This document shows positions 28,203 to 38,131 of a DNA stretch of 64,000 nucleotides, piece after piece (within the stretch, counting starts at the first letter, position 1; the number at the start of each line of letters is the position of its first letter). Source of the stretch: Mycobacterium sp. E787 (GTDB taxonomy: Bacteria; Actinomycetota; Actinomycetes; Mycobacteriales; Mycobacteriaceae); assembly GCF_001668725.1 (NCBI RefSeq), contig NZ_LZKL01000016.1, positions 62,001 through 126,000 on the forward strand, given 5' to 3'. The position numbers were made by a program, and so were the translations under genes. Below the pieces are notes generated by a model. That model was not told the origin of the DNA. It did not search any database and worked only from the letters and a program-made list of their open reading frames with translations.

Positions 28203-29813
28203 ATGACGCACGCCGAGGAACTCCTCCCGCCGATGAAATGGGACGCGTGGGGGGATCCCGCCGCGGCGAAGCCCCTGTCCGAGGGCATCCGCTCGCTGCT
28301 GGAACAGACTGTGGGCCTGCGGGATTCGCCCGAAGCCGAGCTCGGCGCCGACGACGTCAGGCTGCGACCGTCGGCGCTGTCGCCGGCCGACCAAGACGCG
28401 CTGGCCGGCATCGTCGGCGCCGAATACTGCCGCACCGGCGACCGCGACCGGCTGCTGCACGCCGGCGGCAAGTCCACCCTCGACCTGCTGCGCCGCAAGG
28501 ACCGCGGGATCCAGGACGCGCCCGACGCCGTCCTGCTGCCCGGAGACGACGACGCCGTCGCGGCGGTCCTGCGCTACTGCTCCGAGCACCGCATCGCCGT
28601 CATCCCGTTCGGCGGCGGGACCAACGTGGTCGGCGGGCTCGATCCCACGCGCGCCGGCTTCGACGCGGTGGTGTCGCTGGACCTGCGCCGGTTCAACGAG
28701 CTCATCGAGCTCGACGAGGTGTCGGGCCAGGCCGTCTTCGGCGCCGGCGTCGCCGGGCCGGACGCCGAACGTTTGCTTGGCGCCCAAGGCTTTTCGCTCG
28801 GGCATTTCCCGCAGAGCTTCGAGTACGCCACCATCGGCGGCTTCGCGGCGACCCGATCGTCGGGTCAGGACTCGGCCGGCTACGGCCGGTTCAACGACAT
28901 GGTGCGCGGGCTGCGGATGGTCACGCCGGTCGGCACGCTGGAGCTCGGCCGCGCGCCGGAATCCGCCGCCGGCCCCGACCTGCGCCAGCTGGTGCTCGGG
29001 TCGGAGGGCACCTTCGGCGTCATCACCCGGGTCCGGCTGCGGGTGCATCGCATCCCGGAGGCCGTGCGCTACGAGGCCTGGTCGTTCCCCGATTTCGAGA
29101 CCGGCTCCGCCGCCCTGCGCGCCGTCACCCAGACTGGCACCGGCCCCACGGTCATCCGGCTCTCCGACGAGGTCGAGACCGGCGTCAACCTGGCCACCAC
29201 CGAGGCGATCGGCGAAAGCCAGATCACCGGCGGTTGCCTGGGAATCACGGTGTTCGAGGGCACCAAGGAGCACGTCGAAAGCCGACACGCCGAGACCGGC
29301 GCCCTGCTGGCGGCGCGGGGCGGCACATCGCTGGGTGAGGCACCGGCGCGGGCCTGGGAACGGGGCCGGTTCGGGGCGCCGTACCTGCGCGACTCGCTGT
29401 TGTCCGCGGGCGCGCTCTGCGAGACGCTCGAGACGGCCACCGACTGGTCGAACGTTCCCACGCTGAAAGCCGCTGTCACCCAAGCGCTTACCAGCGCGCT
29501 GGCCGAGTCGGGCACCCCGGCGCTGGTGATGTGCCACATCTCGCACGTCTACCCCACCGGCGCCTCGCTCTACTTCACCATCGTCGCCGGGCAGCGTGGC
29601 AATCCGATCGAGCAGTGGCGCGCGGCCAAGAAGGCCGCGTCGGACGCGATCGTCGCCAACGGCGGCACCATCACGCACCACCACGCCGTGGGCGCCGACC
29701 ACCGACCCTGGATGCGCGACGAGGTCGGCGAGCTGGGCGTCCAGGTGTTGCGCGCGGTCAAGGCGACGCTCGATCCGGCGGGAATCCTCAACCCCGGCAA
29801 GCTGATTCCGTGA
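28203..29813 (+). CDS. FAD-binding oxidase, alkyl-DHAP-synthase-like
   Basis: This 536-residue flavoprotein of the FAD_binding_4/AGPS group corresponds to Rv2251. The FAD-binding segment IAVIPFGGGTNVVGG is near residue 137, followed by HFPQSFEYATIGGFAATRSSGQDSAGYGRFNDMVRGLRMVTPVG. HISHVYPTGASLYFT and GGTITHHHAVGADHR near the C-terminus match alkyldihydroxyacetonephosphate synthase, including the His cluster. Real substrates in mycobacteria are uncertain, since these bacteria lack classical plasmalogens. Its stop overlaps the next gene (GTGA). Confidence 0.88.
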   Translation: MTHAEELLPPMKWDAWGDPAAAKPLSEGIRSLLEQTVGLRDSPEAELGADDVRLRPSALSPADQDALAGIVGAEYCRTGDRDRLLHAGGKSTLDLLRRKDRGIQDAPDAVLLPGDDDAVAAVLRYCSEHRIAVIPFGGGTNVVGGLDPTRAGFDAVVSLDLRRFNELIELDEVSGQAVFGAGVAGPDAERLLGAQGFSLGHFPQSFEYATIGGFAATRSSGQDSAGYGRFNDMVRGLRMVTPVGTLELGRAPESAAGPDLRQLVLGSEGTFGVITRVRLRVHRIPEAVRYEAWSFPDFETGSAALRAVTQTGTGPTVIRLSDEVETGVNLATTEAIGESQITGGCLGITVFEGTKEHVESRHAETGALLAARGGTSLGEAPARAWERGRFGAPYLRDSLLSAGALCETLETATDWSNVPTLKAAVTQALTSALAESGTPALVMCHISHVYPTGASLYFTIVAGQRGNPIEQWRAAKKAASDAIVANGGTITHHHAVGADHRPWMRDEVGELGVQVLRAVKATLDPAGILNPGKLIP

Positions 29814-30736
29814 TCGGGCGTGAGGTCGCCAAGGTGACCGCGCTGACGAATCCCGTCTCGGGACACGGCGCCGCGATCCGCGCGGCCCAGGTCGCGATCG
29901 CCCGGCTGCACGAGCGGGGGGTGGAGGTCACGGAGATCATCGGCGACGACGCGCGGGACGCGCGTTATCTCGTCGGCGCGGAGCTGGAGCGCGGGACCGA
30001 TGCGGTGATGGTCACCGGCGGTGACGGCGTCGTCTCCAACGCGCTGCAGGTGCTGGCGGGCACCGATGTCCCGCTCGGCATCGTCCCGGCCGGCACCGGC
30101 AACGACCATGCCCGTGAATTCGGGATCCCGACAAAGGATCCCGCGGCCGCCGCGGACGTCGTCGCCGACGGCTGGGCGGAAACCATCGACCTGGGCCGGA
30201 TCCGGTGGGGCGACGACGACAAGTGGTTCGGCACCGTCGCGGCCACCGGCTTCGACTCGCTGGTGACCGACCGCGCCAACCGGATGAGCTGGCCGCACGG
30301 GCGGTTGCGCTACTACCTCGCGATGCTCGCCGAGCTATCAGCGCTGCGGCTGCTGCCGTTCCGGCTGGTGCTCGACGGCACCAAGGAGATCGACGCCGAC
30401 ATCACGCTGGCCGCCTTCGGCAACACCCGCAGCTACGGCGGCGGGCTGCTGATCTGTCCCAATGCCGATCCCACCGACGGTTTGCTCGACATCACCATGG
30501 CGCACTCGGCGTCCCGGACCAAGCTGGTCCGCCTGTTCCCCACCGTCATGAAGGGCACGCACGTCGACCTCGACGAGGTGACCACCGCGCGGGCCACGAC
30601 GATCCACGTCGAGTGTCCGGGCATCAACGTCTACGCCGACGGCGACTTCGCGTGCGCGCTGCCCGCCGAGATCTCGGCGGTGCCCGCGGCGCTGCGGATC
30701 CTGCGGCCGAGTGCGCCTAGCCGACGCCCCGGCTGA
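29810..30736 (+). CDS. Diacylglycerol-kinase-family lipid kinase
   Basis: This 308-residue DAGK-catalytic-domain protein corresponds to Rv2252, reported to phosphorylate diacylglycerol and to affect phosphatidylinositol mannoside synthesis. Marks are VTALTNPVSGHGAA at the start, the nucleotide-binding VMVTGGDGVVSNALQ near residue 67, GIVPAGTGNDHAREFGIP near 88, and a C-terminal YADGDFACALPAE. The GTG at 29810 overlaps the preceding stop, so it is co-translated with the flavoprotein. Its last 20 nt overlap the end of the convergent DUF3145 gene. Confidence 0.9.
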   Translation: MIGREVAKVTALTNPVSGHGAAIRAAQVAIARLHERGVEVTEIIGDDARDARYLVGAELERGTDAVMVTGGDGVVSNALQVLAGTDVPLGIVPAGTGNDHAREFGIPTKDPAAAADVVADGWAETIDLGRIRWGDDDKWFGTVAATGFDSLVTDRANRMSWPHGRLRYYLAMLAELSALRLLPFRLVLDGTKEIDADITLAAFGNTRSYGGGLLICPNADPTDGLLDITMAHSASRTKLVRLFPTVMKGTHVDLDEVTTARATTIHVECPGINVYADGDFACALPAEISAVPAALRILRPSAPSRRPG

Positions 30737-31229
30737 GCCAGGTCACCTCGCCGGCGTCGCCGCCGTCGCGATAGACCTCGAGCGCCTCGTCCCACGCCGT
30801 GCCCAGCACCGAGTCCAACTCGGCGGCCAGATAGTCGGCGCCCTGCGCCATCATCGAGCGCAGCCGCATCTCGCCGACCATGATGTCGCCGTTGGCGCTC
30901 ATCGACCCGCTCCACAGGCCCAGTTGGGGGGTGTGGCTGAACCGCTGGCCGTCGACCCCGGGGCTGGGATCCTCGGTGACCTCGAAGCGCAGCACCGACC
31001 AGGACCGCAGGGCGTTGGCCAGCCGGGCGCCGGTGCCGACCGGCCCGACCCAGTTGGTGACCGCGCGCAGCTGCCCCGGCATCGCCGGCTGCGGTGTCCA
31101 GACCAGGTTGGCCTTGGACTGCAGGGTCGATGACAACGCCCACTCGACATGCGGGCATACCGCCGCCGGCGAGGCATGAACGTACACCACGCCTGTCGTC
31201 ACGTCGGCGAATTGGTTCGACGCACGCAT
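30717..31229 (-). CDS. DUF3145-family protein (Rv2256c-like)
   Basis: This 170-residue cytoplasmic protein starts at an ATG at 31229 behind a GAAGGAGCAGGAG ribosome site; an in-frame upstream ATG lacks this. The sequence MRASNQFADVTTGVVYVHASP, LRAVTNWVGPVGTGA, HTPQLGLWSGSMSANGD and the C-terminal VTWLSRGVG are the constant parts of actinobacterial DUF3145. No catalytic motif or membrane segment is seen. The 160 bp upstream is free of genes. Function unknown. Confidence 0.88.
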   Translation of the reverse strand: MRASNQFADVTTGVVYVHASPAAVCPHVEWALSSTLQSKANLVWTPQPAMPGQLRAVTNWVGPVGTGARLANALRSWSVLRFEVTEDPSPGVDGQRFSHTPQLGLWSGSMSANGDIMVGEMRLRSMMAQGADYLAAELDSVLGTAWDEALEVYRDGGDAGEVTWLSRGVG

Positions 31230-31389
31230 CTCCTGCTCCTTCGGTTCCACGAGGGACGTCTTCCCCAACGACCTGGTGGACCGCTCGAAGCGGGATGCAT
31301 GGCGGATATCCGCCCGTATTTTTTGTGTCCTGCGTGTCTATTGTGCCCTCTGATACCCCTGTTGCGCTAGTGTGCGGAGTGGCTGAATA

Positions 31390-32211
31390 TCACTGGGCCA
31401 AGACCCGGTCCGAAAGCGCAGGCCACGGCGCCAAAGCCCACTCCCCGAAATCGCGGTCGGTGAGGACCACCAGCGCCAGGTCCGCCTCGGGATCCACCCA
31501 GATGAAGCCGCCCGCCTGGCCGAAGTGGCCGTACGTCCGCGCCGAGTTGCGCGCCCCCGTCCAGTGCGGCGACTTGGCGTCCCGGATCTCGAAGCCCAGG
31601 CCCCAGTCGTTGGGTCGCTGCACCCCGTAACCCGGCAGCACCCCGTCCAGGCCGGGGAATTGCACGGTCGTGGCCTCGGTGTGCAGCTGCGCCGACACCG
31701 TCGACGGGCGCAGCAGGTCAGCGGCGAATAACGCCAGGTCGGCGACCGTCGACGTCGCCCCGAACCCGGCGGCCTCGGCGCCGCCGACCAGCCGGGTGCG
31801 CGCCATGCCCAGCGGCTCGCACACGGCCTCGGTCAGGTAGCGGCCGAATTCGATGCCCGACTCGGCCTGCAGGGTCCGGGCCAGCACCTCGAAACCGTAG
31901 TTCGAGTAAATCCGCCGGGTGCCGGGCCTGGCCAGCACTCGATCGTTGTGCATCGCCAGACCCGACGCGTGCGCCAGCAGGTGGCGGATCGTGGCGCCGG
32001 GCGGGCCGGCCGGGGTGTCCAGCTCGACGACGCCCTCCTCGATCGCGACGTGCGCGGCCCGGGCCACCAGCGGCTTGGTGACCGACGCCAGCTCGAAGAC
32101 CCGCCCGGTGTCGCCGTGGCCGGCCAGGAGCCCGTCGGGCCCGACGATCGCGGCGGCCGCATTGGCCACCGGCCAGTCGGCAATGAAGTCGAGCGCGTCG
32201 AGGGCGGTCAC
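31390..32211 (-). CDS. Beta-lactamase-family serine hydrolase
   Basis: This 273-residue class-C-like serine hydrolase corresponds to Rv2257c. The catalytic SxxK is in [13 protein letters not shown] (near residue 43), the YxN motif is in [13 protein letters not shown], and [14 protein letters not shown] stands in place of the KTG box. No signal peptide is seen, so it is probably cytoplasmic and an esterase or peptidase rather than a true beta-lactamase. GTG at 32211 overlaps the stop of the methyltransferase upstream. Confidence 0.87.
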   Translation of the reverse strand: MTALDALDFIADWPVANAAAAIVGPDGLLAGHGDTGRVFELASVTKPLVARAAHVAIEEGVVELDTPAGPPGATIRHLLAHASGLAMHNDRVLARPGTRRIYSNYGFEVLARTLQAESGIEFGRYLTEAVCEPLGMARTRLVGGAEAAGFGATSTVADLALFAADLLRPSTVSAQLHTEATTVQFPGLDGVLPGYGVQRPNDWGLGFEIRDAKSPHWTGARNSARTYGHFGQAGGFIWVDPEADLALVVLTDRDFGEWALAPWPALSDRVLAQ

Positions 32212-33278
32212 TTCCTGGCGATGTAGTAGTTGTTGATCGGGTCGCCCTCGACCTCGGTCACCCGGACGTCGTCGAACCCGGCGTCGGCGAGCATCGAGGT
32301 GGCCAGCTGCGTCCCCCAGGCAGTGCCCAGCCCGGCGCCGTCCAGCGCCAGCGACACCGTCATGCAGTGCATCAGCGAGACGGTGTACAGGTAGGTACTC
32401 ATCGGGATGCCGACGTTCTCCTCGAGCCGGCTCGACGCCTTGATGTCGGCCATCAGGAAGACACCGCCCGGCCGCAGCGCGCGGTAGATGTTCTCCAGCA
32501 CCCGCGCCGGGTGTGCCTGATCGTGGATGGCGTCGAACACGGTGATGACGTCGTAGGCCTCGCGCTTGTCGAGCTGCGTCAGGTTGTGGCTCTCGAAGGT
32601 GGCGTTCGTCAGGCCGAGGGCGGCCGCCTCGGCGACGCCGGCCGCGACGGCCTCCTCGGAGAAGTCGATGCCGGTGAACCGGCTCGCCGGAAACGCCCGG
32701 GCCATCACGTTGATCGCGTGGCCGCTGCCGCACCCGAAGTCGGCCACGTCGGCCCCCGCCCGCAGCCGTTGCGGCAGGCCGTCGACCAACGGCAGCACGA
32801 CGTTGACGAGCGAGATGTCGTACACCGCGGCGCTCTGCTCGGCCATCAGCGCGTGGAAGCGCGGGAATTCGCTGTACGGCAGCCCGCCACCCTCGCGGAA
32901 GCAGCCGACGATCTTCTGCTCGACCTCGGCGAGGTGCGGAATGAACAGCGCGACGAGCGCCAGGTTGTCCGGCCCGGCCGCGCGGGTCAGCACGCCGGCC
33001 CGGTGCGCGGGCAACGAGTAGGTGCCGGCGTCGGCGTCGTAGTCGATGACGTGCCCGGTCGTCATGCCGCCCAGCCACTCCCGGACGTAGCGTTCGTTGA
33101 GGCCGGCGGCCCCGGCGATCTGCGCGCTGGTGGCGGGCGGCAGGCCGGCCATCGTGTCCAGCAGGCCGGTCTGATGCCCGATGCTCAGCAGGAGCGTCAG
33201 GCTCGCGCCGTCGATGGCCGCAACCATTCGCCCCGCGAAATCTTCGGTGGTTTCCGAGGTGGTCTCAGGTGCCGTCAC
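32208..33278 (-). CDS. SAM-dependent methyltransferase (Rv2258c-like)
   Basis: This 356-residue class I methyltransferase has an N-terminal winged-helix-like dimerisation region ([33 protein letters not shown], residues 40-72). The SAM-binding motif [20 protein letters not shown] follows near residue 180, then [11 protein letters not shown]. Motif post-I and [14 protein letters not shown] complete the fold. Rv2258c has been crystallised, but its substrate is not established to my knowledge. It is coupled to the serine hydrolase by a 4-nt overlap. It is divergent from mscR, with 129 bp between. Confidence 0.9.
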   Translation of the reverse strand: MTAPETTSETTEDFAGRMVAAIDGASLTLLLSIGHQTGLLDTMAGLPPATSAQIAGAAGLNERYVREWLGGMTTGHVIDYDADAGTYSLPAHRAGVLTRAAGPDNLALVALFIPHLAEVEQKIVGCFREGGGLPYSEFPRFHALMAEQSAAVYDISLVNVVLPLVDGLPQRLRAGADVADFGCGSGHAINVMARAFPASRFTGIDFSEEAVAAGVAEAAALGLTNATFESHNLTQLDKREAYDVITVFDAIHDQAHPARVLENIYRALRPGGVFLMADIKASSRLEENVGIPMSTYLYTVSLMHCMTVSLALDGAGLGTAWGTQLATSMLADAGFDDVRVTEVEGDPINNYYIARK

Positions 33279-33407
33279 GCTCTGCAGACGCTACACCGCC
33301 TTCCTTCACACCGAGACTGCGCTCAGCGCGTCCATTTCGCCGAGTTGGGCGATCTCAGCGCAGACTCGATGCGACCAGAGCGCCAGGCCGCCAGTAGGTT
33401 GGAGGCC

Positions 33408-34493
33408 ATGAGTCAGACAGTGCGCGGAGTGATTTCACGCAAGAAGGGCGAACCGGTCGAGCTGGTCGACATCGTCGTCCCGGACCCCGGGCCCGGCGAA
33501 GCGGTGGTCGACATCATCGCCTGCGGGGTGTGCCACACCGACCTGACCTACCGCGAGGGCGGCATCAACGACGAGTACCCGTTCCTCCTCGGCCACGAGG
33601 CCGCCGGCACCGTCGAGGCGGTCGGGCCGGGCGTGACGGCGGTGGAGCCGGGCGACTTCGTGATCCTGAACTGGCGCGCGGTGTGCGGGCAGTGCCGGGC
33701 CTGCAGGCGCGGCCGGCCGCAGTACTGCTTCAGCAGCCTCAACGCCGAACAGAAGATGACGCTGACCGACGGCACCGAGCTGACGCCGGCGCTGGGCATC
33801 GGCGCGTTCTGCGACAAGACGCTGGTGGCCGCGGGCCAGTGCACCAAGGTCGACCGACAGGCCGACCCGGCGGTCGCCGGGCTGCTGGGCTGCGGCGTGA
33901 TGGCCGGGCTGGGCGCGGCGATCAACACCGGCGGCATCACCCGCGACGACACCGTCGCCGTGATCGGCTGCGGCGGCGTGGGCGACGCCGCGATCGCGGG
34001 GGCCGCGCTGGTCGGGGCCCGGCAGATCATCGCCGTCGACACCGACAACACCAAGCTGGACCTGGCCCGCAAGTTCGGCGCCACCCACACCATCAACGCC
34101 CGCGAGTTCGACGTCGTCAAGACCATCCAGGACCTCACCGACGGCTTCGGGGTCAACGTGGCGATCGACGCGGTGGGCCGGCCGGAAACGTGGAAGCAGG
34201 CGTTCTACGCCCGTGACCTCGCCGGAACCGTTGTGCTGGTTGGGGTTCCGACGCCCGACATGCAACTGGACATGCCGCTGCTGGACTTCTTCAGCCACGG
34301 CGGGTCGCTGAAGTCGTCGTGGTACGGCGACTGCCTGCCCGAACGCGACTTTCCCACCCTGGTCGACCTGTACCTGCAGGGCCGGCTCCCGCTGGACAAG
34401 TTCGTCTCCGAGCGCATCGGCCTCGGCGACGTCGAGGAGGCGTTCCACCGGATGCACGGCGGCAAGGTGCTGCGTTCGGTGGTGATCCTGTAA
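33408..34493 (+). CDS. mscR: S-nitrosomycothiol reductase / zinc alcohol dehydrogenase MscR
   Basis: This 361-residue class III-type zinc dehydrogenase corresponds to Rv2259. It acts on formaldehyde-mycothiol adducts and S-nitrosomycothiol. Catalytic zinc ligands are in ACGVCHTD and LGHEAAG. The structural zinc lobe is [15 protein letters not shown]. The NAD fold is [17 protein letters not shown]. The start ATG at 33408 has a TTGGAGGCC leader. Its TAA overlaps the ATG of the metallo-hydrolase (TAATG), implying a shared thiol-detoxification function. Confidence 0.93.
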   Translation: MSQTVRGVISRKKGEPVELVDIVVPDPGPGEAVVDIIACGVCHTDLTYREGGINDEYPFLLGHEAAGTVEAVGPGVTAVEPGDFVILNWRAVCGQCRACRRGRPQYCFSSLNAEQKMTLTDGTELTPALGIGAFCDKTLVAAGQCTKVDRQADPAVAGLLGCGVMAGLGAAINTGGITRDDTVAVIGCGGVGDAAIAGAALVGARQIIAVDTDNTKLDLARKFGATHTINAREFDVVKTIQDLTDGFGVNVAIDAVGRPETWKQAFYARDLAGTVVLVGVPTPDMQLDMPLLDFFSHGGSLKSSWYGDCLPERDFPTLVDLYLQGRLPLDKFVSERIGLGDVEEAFHRMHGGKVLRSVVIL

Positions 34494-35116
34494 TGGTCAC
34501 GATCGATCGGGTGGTCACGCACGGCACGTTCGAACTGGACGGCGGCAGTTGGGAAGTCGACAACAACATCTGGCTCATCGGTGACAATTCGAACGTCGTG
34601 GTCTTCGACGCCGCTCATGACGCGGCGCCGATCGTCGAGGCCGTCGGCGGCCGCCACGTGGTGGCGGTGGTGTGCACGCACGGGCACAACGACCACGTCA
34701 CGGTGGCCCCCGAACTGGGTAGGACACTCGACGCGCCGGTGCTGCTACATCCCGCCGACGAGGTGCTGTGGCGAATGACCCACCCGGACAAAGATTTTCG
34801 CAGCGTGTCCGATGGTGAGAGGTTGAGTGTCGGCGGAACCGAGCTGACGGCGCTGCACACCCCGGGCCACTCCCCCGGATCGGTGTGCTGGTACGTGCAT
34901 GACCTGGGCGTCGTGTTCAGCGGCGACACCCTGTTCGCCGGCGGTCCCGGCGCGACGGGACGCTCCTACTCGGACTTCCCGACGATTTTGCAGTCCATCT
35001 CCGAGCGGCTGGGCACGTTGCCCGGCGACACCGTCGTGCATACCGGTCACGGCGACAGCACCACCGTCGGCGACGAGATCGTCCACTACGAGGAGTGGGT
35101 CGCCCGGGGGCACTGA
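34493..35116 (+). CDS. Metallo-beta-lactamase-fold hydrolase
   Basis: This 207-residue glyoxalase II-like hydrolase corresponds to Rv2260. Metal ligands are THGHNDH (residues 62-68), HTPGHSPGS with the next His, the Asp in FSGDTLF, and the last His in VVHTGHGDS. It is coupled to mscR by a shared base at TAATG. Because MscR makes mycothiol thioesters, a mycothiol-thioesterase role is likely; that is inference from context. No leader peptide, so cytoplasmic. Confidence 0.9.
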   Translation: MVTIDRVVTHGTFELDGGSWEVDNNIWLIGDNSNVVVFDAAHDAAPIVEAVGGRHVVAVVCTHGHNDHVTVAPELGRTLDAPVLLHPADEVLWRMTHPDKDFRSVSDGERLSVGGTELTALHTPGHSPGSVCWYVHDLGVVFSGDTLFAGGPGATGRSYSDFPTILQSISERLGTLPGDTVVHTGHGDSTTVGDEIVHYEEWVARGH

Positions 35117-35136
35117 AAGGTGTTGCCGGCGAACGG

Positions 35137-36192
35137 CTATGCGTTTCCGGGCGGTCGAAGGCCCAGAGCGCCCAGCAGTTCCTCGCGTCCCCACGGCTTG
35201 CTCTTGGCAGCCTCGCGGAGTTCCTCGCGCCATTCCTCTTTGTCTCGAAGCCCGGACCGCATGCCGCGGCGTAACCCCCTCGGTATGCGAAGCCTGAGCA
35301 GGGGAAGGGGCACCGCCGCCTTGTCGTGGGGAATATCGGCCGGGTGGGACGCATCGCCGGATTGCGCCGGGTTGCCCTGATGCAGCGGCTGGCCCTTGGG
35401 GGCCGTCGGTATCGGCGGCGGGGCCGCCGGGGAGGCGGCCACGGCGGCGGCCGCGGGTACCACCGGTTCAGCGAAGCCGCCGATCGCGGCCGGATCGCCG
35501 CCAAGGCCGATCGCGGCAGGCACGCCCAGCCCCGCCGCTGCCGGGTAGCCACCCGCGACGACGGGGGGCGCGGCCGGCGGCGTGGCAAAGTGCGGCATCA
35601 CTGGCCCAGTCGGCGCCGCCGGCGCCACCGGTGCCCAAGCGGCTGGGACGGCGGCGGCCGCGGCAAGGCCCGGACCGGCGACGCCCCCGCCATTGGTCGC
35701 GCCCACGGCTGCGCCGCCATCACCGCTGGCGCCGCCGCCGGCCGTGACGCCTTGCGGACCACCGGGCGCGGCCGGGTGGGCGTCCGCGCCGGATGGGCCG
35801 AGCCCGCCGCCCGCCAGGTTGCCGCTGGACATGCTGACGCCGCCGCTGGGCACCGGCGCGGCCATGCCCGCATGCTGGGCGGTACCCGCGCCGCTGCCCA
35901 GGTGCGACGCGTTCGCGGTCTCGGCATTGCCGTAGGTTCCCGCGCTCGCCCGCAGGACCTGTACAAACATGTCGTGAAAGTAGTTCGCCTGAATGCCGGC
36001 GGCCTGATAGGACTCGGCGTGCGCGGCGAACAGCGCCGATACGTACGCCGACACCGCGTCGCCGCCCGGGGCGTCCACTTCAGCGGTGCCGGCCGCCGCG
36101 TTCGCGTTGGCCGTGTTGATCGACGAACCGACCGAGGCCAAATCCCCGGCCGCAGCCTCCACCGCGTGCGGCGTTGTTGTCACGTGCGACAT
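35137..36192 (-). CDS. PE-family protein with Gly/Ala/Pro-rich linker and basic tail
   Basis: This 351-residue protein begins with a PE domain: SHVTTTPHAVEAAAGDLASVGSSINTANANAAAGTAEV, then a second helix with SYQAAGIQANYFHDMFVQVLRASAGTYGNAE. YGNAE fits the YxxxE type VII secretion signal. The middle (about 110-280) is low-complexity Gly/Ala/Pro. The end is unlike PE_PGRS proteins: a basic region (LRIPRGLRRGMRSGLRD) followed by an amphipathic EEWREELREAAKSKPWG stretch. The ATG at 36192 has a GGGAG site; an ATG 18 bp upstream does not. No PPE partner is adjacent. Confidence 0.85.
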   Translation of the reverse strand: MSHVTTTPHAVEAAAGDLASVGSSINTANANAAAGTAEVDAPGGDAVSAYVSALFAAHAESYQAAGIQANYFHDMFVQVLRASAGTYGNAETANASHLGSGAGTAQHAGMAAPVPSGGVSMSSGNLAGGGLGPSGADAHPAAPGGPQGVTAGGGASGDGGAAVGATNGGGVAGPGLAAAAAVPAAWAPVAPAAPTGPVMPHFATPPAAPPVVAGGYPAAAGLGVPAAIGLGGDPAAIGGFAEPVVPAAAAVAASPAAPPPIPTAPKGQPLHQGNPAQSGDASHPADIPHDKAAVPLPLLRLRIPRGLRRGMRSGLRDKEEWREELREAAKSKPWGREELLGALGLRPPGNA

Positions 36193-36280
36193 GAGCGAAC
36201 TCCCAACCATGCTGCCCGTGCAGATCGTAGCGCGGCGGGAACCGACATCCTAGGGTTTCGTGGCACGGCCTTCTGGGTGC

Positions 36281-36340
36281 CGCGAGCGTAACCACCCTGT
36301 GAAATTCGGCCGCGACATTCGCGGCCAGGTTACGCTCGCG
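36281..36340. repeat. Dispersed intergenic inverted repeat, copy B
   Basis: Perfect 12-bp arms, CGCGAGCGTAAC at 36281-36292 and GTTACGCTCGCG at 36329-36340, bracket a 36-bp interior that includes a second small stem (GGCCGCGA and TCGCGGCC). The arms and the interior start match the element at 12020-12077. It lies 14 bp beyond the stop of the SHOCT protein gene on the minus strand, a position suited to transcription termination. Confidence 0.8.
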
Positions 36341-36353
36341 GACGACAAAGGCC

Positions 36354-37064
36354 CTAATGCCCCTCGAGGATCCGGCGCTTCTCGGCCTCGAACTCCTCGG
36401 CGGTCAGCGCGCCGGAATCCCGCAGCGCGGCAAGGGTTTTGAGCCGTTCGAGGCGCACCCCCTCGTCACTGGGCTCCACAGGCGCCACGGCGGGCGGGTG
36501 GTACGGGCTGGCCGCCACCACGGCCCGCCGCCGCGTGCGACCCAGCCACATTCCGGACATGATCGATCCGGCCAGCCCCACCACGAACAGCCCGACGAAC
36601 AACCACACCAGAAAGCCGTAGGAACTCCTGCGGCCGAAGGCCAGTCGCGGATTGATGTATCCGTTGACCTGGCCGTCGGTGGTGATGTCGTAGTTGCCGC
36701 TGACCGGAATCTGAGCCACCCACACCCGCACGTGCGCCTCGTTGTTGACCGTCGTTGTGCTGCCGATGCTTTCGTTCAGCGCGGGCTGCGCCACCCCCTC
36801 GGGCGGCGCGATCGTGACGCCCAGCGGCGGCACCGGCAGCCCGCCGTTGGGACTGCCGATGATGACGGTGTGCAGGCTGACGGTGACCTCGCCGGCCGGC
36901 AGGTAGACCCTGCCGGTTCCCGGGATTGGCACCTCGCCGTAGGCGTTGTACTTGTCCAGGAAGAACGCGTTGAGTACCAGGGCGACGATGAAGCCGCCCA
37001 CCGACACGATCATCAGCACGACGGCGGCGGCCAGCGAAACCTTGGCGAGCCGCCTGCTGTTCAT
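36354..37064 (-). CDS. Two-helix membrane protein with SHOCT domain
   Basis: This 236-residue membrane protein has one helix near residues 10-35 ([23 protein letters not shown]), an external beta-rich domain with [19 protein letters not shown] and [18 protein letters not shown], and a second helix near 149-172. The cytoplasmic C-terminus ends in a SHOCT motif: [33 protein letters not shown] modules are oligomerisation tags found in many unrelated proteins. It is divergent from the SDR gene. Function unknown. Confidence 0.82.
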   Translation of the reverse strand: MNSRRLAKVSLAAAVVLMIVSVGGFIVALVLNAFFLDKYNAYGEVPIPGTGRVYLPAGEVTVSLHTVIIGSPNGGLPVPPLGVTIAPPEGVAQPALNESIGSTTTVNNEAHVRVWVAQIPVSGNYDITTDGQVNGYINPRLAFGRRSSYGFLVWLFVGLFVVGLAGSIMSGMWLGRTRRRAVVAASPYHPPAVAPVEPSDEGVRLERLKTLAALRDSGALTAEEFEAEKRRILEGH

Positions 37065-37161
37065 CCAGGCAGTGTGTCACCTCCGCGTCGGGGACGACAC
37101 TGTCGACGAGCCGAGACAAAGAGCACACTATGACGGGGCGCTCAGGAAAGGAGTTGAACGC

Positions 37162-38118
37162 ATGGCCAACGATCTCGTCGCCACGGTGCCCGACCTGTCA
37201 GGGAAGCTGGCGATCATCACCGGCGCCAACAGCGGGCTGGGCTTCGGGCTGGCCCGGCGCCTGTCGGCCGCCGGCGCCGACGTCGTCATGGCGATCCGCA
37301 ACCGCGCCAAAGGGGAAAAGGCGATCGAGGAGATCCGCGCCACGGTCCCCGACGCGAAGCTGACCATCAAGGCGCTGGACCTGTCGTCGCTGGCCTCGGT
37401 CGCCGCCCTGGGCGAACAACTCAACGCCGAGGGCCGCCCGATCGACATCCTGATCAACAACGCCGGCGTCATGACGCCACCGGAACGCGACACCACCGCC
37501 GACGGTTTCGAATTGCAGTTCGGCAGCAACCATCTCGGGCACTTCGCGCTGACCGGGCACGTGCTGCCGCTGCTGCGCGCCGCCGACAAGGCGCGCGTCG
37601 TCTCGCTGAGCAGCCTGGCCGCGCGCCAGAGCGGCAAGATCCATTTCGACGACCCCAACTTCGAGAAGTCCTACGCGGCGATGTCGGCCTACGGCCAGTC
37701 CAAGCTGGCGGTGTTGATGTTCGCCCTCGAGCTGGACCGGCGCAGCCGCGCGGGCGGCTGGGGCATCGTGTCCAACGCCGCGCACCCCGGCCTGACCAAG
37801 ACCAACCTGCAGATCGCCGGGCCCTCGCACGGCCGCGAACAGCCCGCGCTGATGGAGCGGTTGTACCGGGCGTCGTGGCGTTTCACCCCGTTCTTGTGGC
37901 AAGAGATCGACGAGGGCATCCTGCCCGCGCTGTACGCGGCCGCCGCGCCGCACGCCGAGGGCGGCGCGTTCTACGGCCCCCGCGGGTTCCAGGAGCTGGC
38001 CGGCGGAGGGGTCCGGCAGGCCAGGGTCCCTGCGAATGCCCGCAACCAGGACGACTGCCGGCGGCTGTGGGAGCTGTCCGAGCAGCTCACCGGCGTGCGC
38101 TACCCGGAGACCGACTGA
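37162..38118 (+). CDS. Short-chain dehydrogenase/reductase (Rv2263-like)
   Basis: This 318-residue SDR has the nucleotide-binding [15 protein letters not shown] at residues 20-34, NNAGVM near 100, and the catalytic Ser and YxxxK in SLSSLAA and SAYGQSKLA near 150-176. The length and the PTS-like C-terminal region fit the retinol-dehydrogenase-like subgroup of mycobacteria. The NADP preference is suggested by the Arg after the second strand ([10 protein letters not shown]). The ATG at 37162 follows an AGGAAAGGAG site. The SABATH-like methyltransferase starts 14 bp after its stop, so they are probably co-transcribed. Confidence 0.9.
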   Translation: MANDLVATVPDLSGKLAIITGANSGLGFGLARRLSAAGADVVMAIRNRAKGEKAIEEIRATVPDAKLTIKALDLSSLASVAALGEQLNAEGRPIDILINNAGVMTPPERDTTADGFELQFGSNHLGHFALTGHVLPLLRAADKARVVSLSSLAARQSGKIHFDDPNFEKSYAAMSAYGQSKLAVLMFALELDRRSRAGGWGIVSNAAHPGLTKTNLQIAGPSHGREQPALMERLYRASWRFTPFLWQEIDEGILPALYAAAAPHAEGGAFYGPRGFQELAGGGVRQARVPANARNQDDCRRLWELSEQLTGVRYPETD

Positions 38119-38131
38119 CTATCGTTGGTGC

